From Chitinophagales bacterium (lineage in GTDB: Bacteria > Bacteroidota > Bacteroidia > Chitinophagales > BACL12), in NCBI GenBank assembly GCA_014380545.1, contig JACMJP010000101.1, positions 1 through 5,713 of the forward strand: a stretch of 5,713 nt of DNA, read 5' to 3'. The position numbers and the translations under genes are program-made. This document shows positions 1-5,713 of this stretch, one piece after another. Under the pieces are notes generated by a model. The model was not told the origin of the DNA. It saw only the letters and a program-made list of their open reading frames with translations, and searched no databases. Position 1 is the first letter of the stretch. The number at the start of each line of letters is the position of its first letter.

Positions 1-174
1 AGAACTGATGATCAGGATGAAGAAACAATTAAAAAAAGAGTTTTAGAATACAGAACAAAAACAGAACTTGTAGCAAATTATTATGCGAATCATGATCTTG
101 TGAGAGAGATAAGCGGAATAGGAAGTATCAATGAAATATTTGATGCATTAAAAAATGAAATTGAAAATTTATAA
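1..174 (+). CDS. adk: Adenylate kinase, C-terminal end (5' part outside window)
   Basis: The window opens inside this gene; frame 1 reads 57 codons to a TAA stop. Adenylate kinase interconverts ATP + AMP and 2 ADP in the cytoplasm. The fragment starts with RTDDQDEETIKKRV, the conserved segment that follows the LID in bacterial Adk. From memory of the E. coli enzyme, residue 1 (Arg) matches Arg156 and residue 13 (Arg) matches Arg167, both nucleotide-contacting. The Tyr-rich YRTKT...ANYY stretch and a short C-terminal helix follow, as in the family. There is no sign of damage. obgE begins 92 bases downstream on the same strand; an adk-obgE order is common in Bacteroidota, which supports both calls. 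The LID and the P-loop lie outside the window and cannot be checked. Confidence 0.93.
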   Translation, partial: RTDDQDEETIKKRVLEYRTKTELVANYYANHDLVREISGIGSINEIFDALKNEIENL

Positions 175-266
175 GAAATTAATAGTAATTGTATATTCGA
201 AAAAGAAAATTTATTATCACAAATCTTCATTAGAAAGAAATCCTTTTAGAGAATTTAGCGGCGGGT

Positions 267-1256
267 ATGGAAAAACAAAACTTTGTTGATTATGTAAAAT
301 TATTATTGCGCAGCGGAAAAGGCGGCGCAGGTTCTGTGCATTTTCACAGGGATAAACGAACAACAAAAGGCGGCCCTGATGGAGGTGATGGTGGAAGAGG
401 CGGACACATTATTTTAAAAGGCAATGCGCAGCTTTGGACTTTACTGCATTTAAAATATCAAAAACATATTTTCGCTGATGATGGAAGAAATGGAACGGCT
501 CAATTGAGAACAGGAAAACAGGGTGAAGATATTTTTATTGAAGTGCCAATTGGAACAATTGCAAAGGACCCTGAATCGCTGGAAGTATTAGCAGAAATTA
601 TGAATGAGGGGCAGGAAATTATTTTATATCCGGGTGGAAGAGGCGGACAGGGGAATAATCATTTTAAAACACCAACCAAACAATCACCCCGCTTTGCACA
701 ACCGGGTGAAGAAGGAAAAGAACAATGGACCATTCTTGAATTAAAAGTATTGGCAGATGTGGGCCTGGTCGGATTTCCCAATGCAGGTAAATCAACCTTA
801 TTATCAAAAATATCTGCAGCAAAGCCGGAGATCGCAGATTACCCTTTTACTACACTGGTTCCGAATTTAGGAATTGTATCTTATAGAAATAATAAAAGTT
901 TTATCATGGCCGATATTCCGGGGATTATTGAAGGGGCAAGCGAAGGAAAAGGTTTAGGTTTAAGGTTTCTCAGACACATCGAAAGAAATTCCTTGCTTTT
1001 ATTTATGATACCTGCTGATGCAAAAGATATTCATGCAGAGTATAAAATATTATTAAACGAATTAAAATTATATAATAAGGCTCTGCTGAAAAAAGAAATA
1101 ATACTAGCAATAACAAAAAGTGATCTTATTGATGATGAACTGGAGAAAATGTTAAGCAAAGATCTGCCAAAAAAAATACCCCATATCTTTATCTCAGCAC
1201 ATACTGAAAAAAATTTATTGCAATTAAAAGATCTGATCTGGAAAATGCTGAATTGA
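267..1256 (+). CDS. obgE: GTPase ObgE/CgtA (Obg family), short form
   Basis: A 329-residue Obg GTPase, a ribosome-associated essential GTPase acting in large-subunit assembly and stress control. The N-terminal Obg fold (about 1-160) has its glycine-rich loops: SGKGGAGS at 16-23, GGPDGGDGGRGG at 35-46 and GGRGGQGN at 123-130. The G domain follows: G1/P-loop GFPNAGKST (169-177), switch I with YPFTTLVPN (192-200), G3 DIPGIIEGA (216-224), G4 TKSD (283-286) and G5 ISA (309-311). The protein stops right after the G domain and lacks the variable C-terminal extension of B. subtilis or E. coli Obg, which is usual for this phylum. ATG 267 is chosen because NFVDYVKL aligns with the family N-terminus and an in-frame TAG lies 36 bases upstream. 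There is no clear Shine-Dalgarno, which is normal here. It is probably co-oriented with adk, although the 92-base gap could hold its own promoter. Confidence 0.97.
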   Translation: MEKQNFVDYVKLLLRSGKGGAGSVHFHRDKRTTKGGPDGGDGGRGGHIILKGNAQLWTLLHLKYQKHIFADDGRNGTAQLRTGKQGEDIFIEVPIGTIAKDPESLEVLAEIMNEGQEIILYPGGRGGQGNNHFKTPTKQSPRFAQPGEEGKEQWTILELKVLADVGLVGFPNAGKSTLLSKISAAKPEIADYPFTTLVPNLGIVSYRNNKSFIMADIPGIIEGASEGKGLGLRFLRHIERNSLLLFMIPADAKDIHAEYKILLNELKLYNKALLKKEIILAITKSDLIDDELEKMLSKDLPKKIPHIFISAHTEKNLLQLKDLIWKMLN

Positions 1257-1340
1257 TATGTAAAATTAAAATGTAGTAATACGTTAATATTTAGCAAATC
1301 AAAACAAATTATTACTGTTATTTATTTTTATATCCATTAA

Positions 1341-2246
1341 ATGAAAAGTTATTCATCTAAAAATTGGCTCTTATTAATTGTACTTTCTGTTATCTGGGGG
1401 TTTTCATTTTATTTTATGAAGAATGGATTAAAAACATTCAGCTGGGATGAAGTGGCGGCTTTGAGAATTTCAATTTCATTTATTGCAACACTGCCCCTAA
1501 TTATTATTTTGCTGAAGAAAATAAAAAGAAAAGAAATCCCTTATTACTGCATGGTTGGGTTTTTCGGCAGCGGGTTACCTGCTTTTTGTTTCACTTATTC
1601 TCAAACGCATATTGAAAGTGGCATCACAGGTGTATTAAATTCCCTTACACCCATATTTACTTTTATACTTGGTGTCCTGCTATTCCAATTAAAATTTGAA
1701 AAAAATAAATTGCTAGGATTGTTTGTAGCTTTAATAGGTGCAATTATTTTAGTTGTTTTTGATGTTGATGAAGGCGGACACAGTAATTTATTATATGCTA
1801 TTCCTATTTTTGTTGCAACGATGAGCTATGCCACCAGTGCGAATCTTGTAAAAAAATATTTGCAAACGGCACATCCCCTTGCAATGGGCGCAGTCGGTTT
1901 TATGTTTATTGGAATTCCTGCAATTATTTATTTATTTACAACAGACTTTATACACCAATCTGCAGAGCCAACATTTATTTTAAGTTTATCGAGTATTGTT
2001 GCATTATCCATCTTCGGTACTGTGATAGCTTCAATCGGGTATTATACATTAGTACAAAAAACAGATCCCATCTTCGGAAGTTTAGTTACATATTTAATTC
2101 CTATTGTAGCAATTATTATAGGAATATTAGATGGAGAGAAATTATTAATATATCATTTTATAGGAATGATATTTATACTGGCTGGCATTTATATCGTAAA
2201 TAGTACAGCTAATGCAAAGAGGCAAATAAACCAATCACTTAAATAG
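1341..2246 (+). CDS. EamA/DMT-superfamily transporter (RhaT/YdcZ-like permease)
   Basis: A 301-residue inner-membrane protein with ten hydrophobic segments (roughly 9-27, 38-58, 68-86, 95-115, 124-141, 150-167, 178-199, 213-236, 244-263, 268-286), arranged as two five-helix EamA repeats. Both repeat signatures are visible: SLTPIFTFILGVLLF (101-115) in the first half and YLIPIVAIIIGILDGEKL (251-268) in the second. The usual N-terminal VIWGFSF (17-23) is present. Family members mostly export amino acids or other metabolites driven by ion gradients; the substrate cannot be told from sequence. The second repeat keeps the common Glu of the GEKL motif (266). By alignment the equivalent place in the first repeat is Leu117 (FQLKFE), a small departure from the family. 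The 84-base gap after obgE and the short tail suggest a separate transcription unit. The ATG at 1341 directly precedes a typical short N-terminus. Confidence 0.93.
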   Translation: MKSYSSKNWLLLIVLSVIWGFSFYFMKNGLKTFSWDEVAALRISISFIATLPLIIILLKKIKRKEIPYYCMVGFFGSGLPAFCFTYSQTHIESGITGVLNSLTPIFTFILGVLLFQLKFEKNKLLGLFVALIGAIILVVFDVDEGGHSNLLYAIPIFVATMSYATSANLVKKYLQTAHPLAMGAVGFMFIGIPAIIYLFTTDFIHQSAEPTFILSLSSIVALSIFGTVIASIGYYTLVQKTDPIFGSLVTYLIPIVAIIIGILDGEKLLIYHFIGMIFILAGIYIVNSTANAKRQINQSLK

Positions 2247-2295
2247 TTTTCTCATTTAATACTTATTCCTCATTAACTACCTGCCGCACTCATTT

Positions 2296-2769
2296 TCATT
2301 TACTAACAACTACAGCACTTATTTCTACTTTTGCATTTTTTGGTAAATCTAAAACAGCTACTGTTTCTCTTGCGGGAGGATTCTCTTTGAAATAATTGCC
2401 ATATATAGCGTTTACTTCAGCAAAATCTTTCATATCCCTTAAAAAAATTGTGCATTTTATCACATCACTCATTTCACAACCTGCGGCGGTTATAATTGCC
2501 TGCAAATTTTTCATCACCTGTTCAGCTTCTGCTTTTACATCGCCGTTCAACATGTTATTTGTAGCCGGATCAATTGCAATCTGCCCTGAAACAAAAACAA
2601 ATCCGTTTGTCTCTACCGCCTGCGAATAAGGTCCTATTGGCTTTGGAGCATTTTCTGTGTAAATTATTTCTTTCATAGTATTAGTTTGCGTATATGCATT
2701 CATAACGCATAGTATAATGCATAAACAAAAGTATATTTTTAATTTAGATTTAGTTAGTAATACCTTCAT
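2296..2769 (-). CDS. ridA: RidA/YjgF/YER057c/UK114 family enamine/imine deaminase, probable exported form
   Basis: RidA enzymes hydrolyse reactive enamine/imine intermediates such as 2-aminoacrylate to keto acids plus ammonia, and act as trimers. From the ATG at 2769 the product is 157 residues. Its residues 32-157 form a complete RidA chain beginning MKEIIYTENA and IGPYSQA, with VSGQIAIDP, the PPARETV segment carrying the carboxylate-binding Arg (134, E. coli Arg105 equivalent), and VEISAV carrying the Glu equivalent to Glu120 (149). The 31 residues in front look like a signal peptide: Lys-containing n-region, hydrophobic core IYFCLCIILCVMNA, and end AYTQ. I therefore prefer 2769 over the internal ATG at 2676 (126 residues, classical cytosolic length). 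An in-frame TTG at 2790 adds seven residues and is unlikely. The gene converges on the DMT transporter (49 bases between stops) and diverges from the barrel gene. The family call is very sure; the start is not. Confidence 0.92.
   Translation of the reverse strand: MKVLLTKSKLKIYFCLCIILCVMNAYTQTNTMKEIIYTENAPKPIGPYSQAVETNGFVFVSGQIAIDPATNNMLNGDVKAEAEQVMKNLQAIITAAGCEMSDVIKCTIFLRDMKDFAEVNAIYGNYFKENPPARETVAVLDLPKNAKVEISAVVVSK
2726..2733 (-). promoter_or_regulatory. Possible -7 element (TACTTTTG) for a short, cytosolic RidA transcript
   Basis: On the minus strand TACTTTTG fits the Bacteroidota -7 consensus TAnnTTTG. It lies about 50 bases before the internal ATG at 2676, and inside the leader-coding part if translation begins at 2769. 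If used, it would yield an mRNA encoding only the 126-residue cytosolic RidA. No TTG/TTTG -33 element is seen at the usual distance upstream, and the six fixed bases will recur by chance in AT-rich DNA, so this is weak. Confidence 0.22.
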
Positions 2770-2794
2770 AGAATTATTTATTTTGAACAATTTT

Positions 2795-2802
2795 TATTTT
2801 TG
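2795..2802 (+). promoter_or_regulatory. Probable -7 promoter element (TATTTTTG) of the beta-barrel gene
   Basis: TATTTTTG matches the Bacteroidota -7 consensus TAnnTTTG exactly. Transcription would begin a few bases downstream, near 2808, giving a leader of about 35 bases before the ATG at 2844. That start site lies after the upstream in-frame ATG at 2805, so the element supports 2844 as the true start. No clear -33 TTG is present at normal spacing; the TTG at 2783-2785 is too close. The call rests on one box plus its fitting position. Confidence 0.45.
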
Positions 2803-2843
2803 TTATGTCTAAACGCTATACAACATTCATTCGTAAATATACT

Positions 2844-3662
2844 ATGCAAGTGAAAACTTATACATCGTTTTTTCTCTTATCACTGATTTCTGTTAACTCA
2901 ATTTACAGCCAGGTAAATACAGATGGTTTTTATCCGGGCAAACAGAATGGAAGCATTGCATTATCTTTTTCTTATGAAAATTTTAATACTTTTTATTTAG
3001 GCAGTGGGGAGTTGGCTGATTTTTCCGGTAATTATATAACAACAGGTATTTCAGCGTATGCAGTATATGGAATTACAGATGATCTTGCCGCATCCTTATC
3101 AATACCATATATTCACATTAATGCTTTGGAAATGGGTGAGCAGGGGTTACAGGATTTGAGTATAAATGCAAAATACAAATTAGTAAAAGTGGATGCTGAA
3201 AAAATAAACATATCCATCTCTCCTGCTTTGGGGTTTTCATTTCCTGTAACAAATTATTTATTATCAGATTTTGGCATCGGGCAGCAGGCAACAGGATTTG
3301 ATGCAAGAATAATTGTACATATGAAAACCAACTCAAATTTTTTTGCTGAAATGCAAGGCGGTGGTTTATTGCGATTTGATCCTGCACCGGGTGGTTTTGT
3401 GTTTCTTGCTAAGACAGGTTATGCTGGAAATAAAATATATGCGGATGTTTCTTATGCTCTGCAAAAAATAAATGAGGGACAAGATCTTGAAACTCCTTCT
3501 GTAAATTTGAAAGCCCTGGGAATCAGCTATCAAAAAATAAATGCAACTATTGCACATAACATACATGGCTTTTCAGTTTATGCAAGCGGCGGTTATGTAT
3601 TGGATGGTGAGAATATTGGCAAGGCGATAAGAGTTGGTGGAGGAATATTATATAGGTTCTAA
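2844..3662 (+). CDS. Outer-membrane beta-barrel protein, Phenol_MetA_deg/'transporter'-like
   Basis: From ATG 2844 the product is 272 residues. It starts with a clear signal peptide (MQVKTYT, hydrophobic FFLLSLISVNSIY, cleavage after about residue 23, SQ|VNT). The rest consists of alternating hydrophobic/polar strands rich in Gly and aromatics, ending in Tyr-Arg-Phe; a C-terminal Phe is typical of outer-membrane barrels recognised by the BAM machinery. The segment YGITDDLAASLSIPYI (75-90) followed by GLQDLSINAKYKL (101-113) resembles the MetA-type barrel family (PF13557), often labelled simply 'transporter'. No substrate can be inferred. An in-frame ATG at 2805 would add 13 residues (MSKRYTTFIRKYT) before the signal peptide, but a -7 promoter box at 2795-2802 would start transcription beyond it, so 2844 is preferred. 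The neighbour to the left is divergent ridA. The stop is 7 bases from the stop of the convergent gene. Confidence 0.82.
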   Translation: MQVKTYTSFFLLSLISVNSIYSQVNTDGFYPGKQNGSIALSFSYENFNTFYLGSGELADFSGNYITTGISAYAVYGITDDLAASLSIPYIHINALEMGEQGLQDLSINAKYKLVKVDAEKINISISPALGFSFPVTNYLLSDFGIGQQATGFDARIIVHMKTNSNFFAEMQGGGLLRFDPAPGGFVFLAKTGYAGNKIYADVSYALQKINEGQDLETPSVNLKALGISYQKINATIAHNIHGFSVYASGGYVLDGENIGKAIRVGGGILYRF

Positions 3663-3669
3663 CTATGAT

Positions 3670-4773
3670 CTATTGTTTTATCCATTGCAGATTTAATATT
3701 CCTGCTTCTGTTTCGATTTGACAAAAATAAACTCCCGGTGTTACACTGGTAATATTTAATTCTATTTTCCGGTTTGAAAGAATACTTTCTGTTGTATTTA
3801 TTCCTCGTCCAGTTATCGAAAATGTTTTAATTGTTTTTATCTCATTATTTAAATATTCATTCTCAATGATAATTTTATCTGTTGCTGGATTTGGATATAA
3901 AGAAATTGATTGCAGGATCATTTCTATACTGTCAATTGCAATTTCACCAGCCATTATAACCATTGAATAGGAGTTGCTGCCACAAAAATTTGTAACAGTT
4001 AGAGTTACCGTATAAAACCCATTAACATAATAATCATAGCTTGGATTTATCTCAAAAGATTCAGCGCCCGTACCAAAATCCCAATGGCAAGTTCCAATAC
4101 CAGATGATGTATTGATAAACTCAAAAGAATTCAAACCAATTGCAGAATATATAAAACTTGCAATAGGCATCACTTCAATACTTACTTCAATTGTATCCGT
4201 ATCAGAAACTCCTGATATAGGTTCAGTTACCACTACCCAATATATTCCATTTTCATAAGCAGTGATTGTTTGAGTTGTATCTCCTGTGTTCCATAAATAA
4301 TCTACTCCTACATTTTCTGCATTCAAAATTGCTGAGTCGCAAAACACAGTTCCCGCTTCAGCAAGGTCCACTAATTTCAAGGAAATAATAGTTGTACATG
4401 TAGAATCATTTGAAGAATAAATATCTCCCCCAATATAAGTCCATGCACAAACATAATAGGGACCTAATGGTGAAAAATCGACAACCGCACTAAAAGTATA
4501 TTCCATGGTTTCACCCGGCTCAAGAACCGCTGCAACAGTCTCACCATAAACCGTACTTCCATCTATAATGAAATAAGCCCCAAAATCAGAAATAGGCTCA
4601 TCCCCAAAATTTTCTATTGTTATAACAATCGGTTCGATAGAAAGACCAAAGCCTGTTTCAGGAGAAACAATAGTAGTGGCACCAATATCTACAACTGCAT
4701 TTGCTTTATTAATTATGCAGAAAGAAAAAGTGAGTGCCATAAATATTTTCGAACAAATGATTGAGGTTTTCAT
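3670..4773 (-). CDS. Secreted T9SS type A sorting-domain protein with Ig-like and PKD domains
   Basis: From ATG 4773 the product is 367 residues. Residues 1-26 are a signal peptide (MKTSIICSK, core IFMALTFSFCII, ending KANA|VVD). A CARDB-like beta-sandwich follows (about 29-130, DIGATTIVSPETG...ITIENFG). An Ig-like module (about 134-200) carries the YLWNTGDTTQTITAYENGIY pattern. A PKD domain (about 203-275) has HWDFG and NGFYTVTLTVTNFCG. The last 75 or so residues form a T9SS type A sorting domain, beginning SLYPNPATDKIII with GVYF near the end and a Lys-containing tail. Such proteins cross the inner membrane by Sec and the outer membrane by T9SS, and are released or anchored at the surface. 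No catalytic domain is visible, so adhesion or matrix roles are possible but unproven. ATGs at 4824/4821 overlap the upstream stop as ATGA but would bury the signal peptide behind 16-17 residues; 4773 is preferred. Confidence 0.88.
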   Translation of the reverse strand: MKTSIICSKIFMALTFSFCIINKANAVVDIGATTIVSPETGFGLSIEPIVITIENFGDEPISDFGAYFIIDGSTVYGETVAAVLEPGETMEYTFSAVVDFSPLGPYYVCAWTYIGGDIYSSNDSTCTTIISLKLVDLAEAGTVFCDSAILNAENVGVDYLWNTGDTTQTITAYENGIYWVVVTEPISGVSDTDTIEVSIEVMPIASFIYSAIGLNSFEFINTSSGIGTCHWDFGTGAESFEINPSYDYYVNGFYTVTLTVTNFCGSNSYSMVIMAGEIAIDSIEMILQSISLYPNPATDKIIIENEYLNNEIKTIKTFSITGRGINTTESILSNRKIELNITSVTPGVYFCQIETEAGILNLQWIKQ

Positions 4774-4820
4774 AAAATCAATTTTAAATTCTATGTAAAA
4801 ATAGAAAGAGTACTTAAGCA

Positions 4821-5713
4821 TCATTGCACATCAGCTTGTTTTATTTTATACTTTAAAAGAAATGCCATAGAACTGAAATAAGGCAACCCGATAATTCTTT
4901 TTAATTCAGTCGGAGAGATTTTTTTTGCAGACAATATTTTTTTTAAGTTTTCAATTCCCTGCGCCCGCCTGAAACGTTTATGTATATACCTGTGTAATTG
5001 TTTGTAGTATGCAGGAGAATAAGTGGAGTGAAACATCATTAATAATTCATCACTATCGTTCCAGTTTTGTTTTTCTTTTAGATCGTTTCTTACAATCTCA
5101 TAAAACTTTGTGCCGGGCAATGGATAAGAAACTGAAATTCCAATATCATGCGGCATGAGATCAAATAACATTTTTTGTGTTGCCTCAATATCTTCTTTTG
5201 TTTCTCCTAAATATCCGAATTGTAAAAAGAAACAGGGTTTAATATTGTGTTTTTTCATGAGTTCTGTACAGCGATAAATTTGTTCAATAGTCGTTCCCTT
5301 ATCCATCGCATCTAATATTTTCTGCGAACCGCTTTCTGCTCCTATCCATATTTCATCGCAACCTGCCTTTTCAAGATGTTCGATATTACTTTCATCCAAT
5401 AATAAATCAGCCCGGCATTGAATTTTAAATTTAAACTGCAACTTTTCTTTTTGCACCAATTCAGAAAACTTTTTTATCCATCCCGGTTTCAATCCGAATA
5501 TATCATCGCAAAACCAAAAATGCGTCGGCTGAACTCCCTGCAGTAATAATTTAATTTCTTCCACGACTTTTCCGGTGATCTTGAATTATATCTGTTGCCG
5601 TAACTTGGTTGTGAGCAACAGTTCCATTTAAACGGACATCCTCTTGTTGTTGTAAGGTTCAAAGAATAGTATCCGCTCTTTTTTATCCAGTTTGTTTTAT
5701 ACTTCTCCATGTC
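4821..5713 (-). pseudogene. Radical SAM protein (BchE/B12-binding-type), N-terminus outside window, frameshifted
   Basis: The gene enters from the right edge. The first visible frame (5713 to about 5568) reads DMEKYKTNW, then LTTTRGCPF, then YGNRYNSRSPEK, the usual lead into the radical SAM domain of B12-binding/BchE-like enzymes. DMEKY is normally internal, so an N-terminal (probably cobalamin-binding) domain likely lies beyond the edge. After PEK the homology jumps frame to VVEEIKLLLQG (from 5564) and runs intact to TGA 4821. It has FCDDIFGLKPGWI, the SAM-contact region GAESGSQKILDAMDKGT, FGYLGETKEDIEAT and SYPLPGTKFYE. One A appears to be missing from an A-run at 5568-5571 (A4 for A5). The iron-sulfur motif, expected as CPFKCNWC, reads CPFKWNCC. 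The GTG at 5564 is not a real start because it cuts off the cluster motif. Whether the lesions are biological or sequencing errors is open. The substrate is unknown. Confidence 0.85.

Noticed and set aside
175..266. adk-obgE gap searched for a promoter or small gene; TATATTCG at 192-199 resembles TAnnTTTG
   Set aside because: It has one mismatch, lacks a -33 TTG at proper spacing, and no small open frame shows protein character. Read-through from adk remains as likely.
1031..1297. 88-codon minus-strand open frame across the end of obgE
   Set aside because: It lies antisense to the obgE G domain and its C-terminus; the product is Phe/Ser-rich, as expected from reading AT-rich coding DNA backwards, with no family features.
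1274..1317. Inverted repeat AGTAATA (1275-1281) / TATTACT (1310-1316) between obgE and the transporter, considered as a terminator
   Set aside because: Seven AT-rich pairs with a 28-base loop are too weak, and no run of T's follows directly. No better hairpin was found in the gap.
2247..2295. Space between the converging transporter and ridA genes, checked for a bidirectional terminator
   Set aside because: No stem-loop of useful strength is visible. The same is true of the 7-base gap at 3663-3669, which has no room for one.
2396..2629. 77-codon plus-strand open frame inside ridA
   Set aside because: It is antisense to strongly conserved RidA sequence and has no recognisable protein character.
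3118..3566. Two minus-strand open frames (89 and 66 codons) under the beta-barrel gene
   Set aside because: Both are antisense to the barrel gene, overlap each other and lack motifs. The sense frame has a signal peptide and a proper C-terminus.
5489..5710. 73-codon minus-strand frame considered as a stand-alone small gene
   Set aside because: Its first two thirds are the radical SAM entry region and its tail is the out-of-frame continuation after the missing base. It belongs to the broken gene at 4821-5713.
1..5713. Search for CRISPR arrays, tRNA/rRNA genes, insertion sequences, riboswitches and tandem repeats
   Set aside because: No regularly spaced repeats, cloverleaf-like segments, transposase motifs or paired terminal repeats were seen by eye on either strand.

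Overview
This is an AT-rich window from a member of the Bacteroidota. The evidence is a short ObgE that ends at its G domain, placed directly after adenylate kinase; a secreted protein with a C-terminal type IX secretion (T9SS) sorting domain; signal peptides ending in '-SQ' or '-TQ'; and a promoter element of the TAnnTTTG type used by this phylum. Genus cannot be read from the sequence.

Layout, left to right. Positions 1-174 hold the last 57 codons of adenylate kinase (adk), followed on the same strand by obgE (267-1256), a core housekeeping pair. A ten-helix EamA/DMT-type exporter follows (1341-2246, +). A RidA-family deaminase (2296-2769, -) converges on it and seems to carry a signal peptide in front of an otherwise canonical RidA chain. 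Divergent from it is an outer-membrane beta-barrel protein (2844-3662, +), which ends only 7 bases before the stop of a convergent secreted T9SS cargo protein (3670-4773, -) with Ig-like and PKD domains. The right end (4821-5713, -) is the C-terminal two thirds or so of a BchE-like radical SAM protein whose N-terminal part lies outside the window. Its reading frame is broken by one base, and its iron-sulfur Cys motif is scrambled.

How the genes fit together. adk and obgE are housekeeping genes (nucleotide balance; ribosome assembly and GTPase signalling). The remaining genes look like independent single-gene units. Three of them probably encode products that leave the cytoplasm (RidA by its leader, the barrel, the T9SS cargo), but nothing in the sequence ties them into one pathway.

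I found no RNA genes, mobile elements, CRISPR arrays or origins, and no convincing new system. The points most worth a second look are the doubly damaged radical SAM gene and the apparently exported RidA. No intergenic stretch exceeds about 100 bases.
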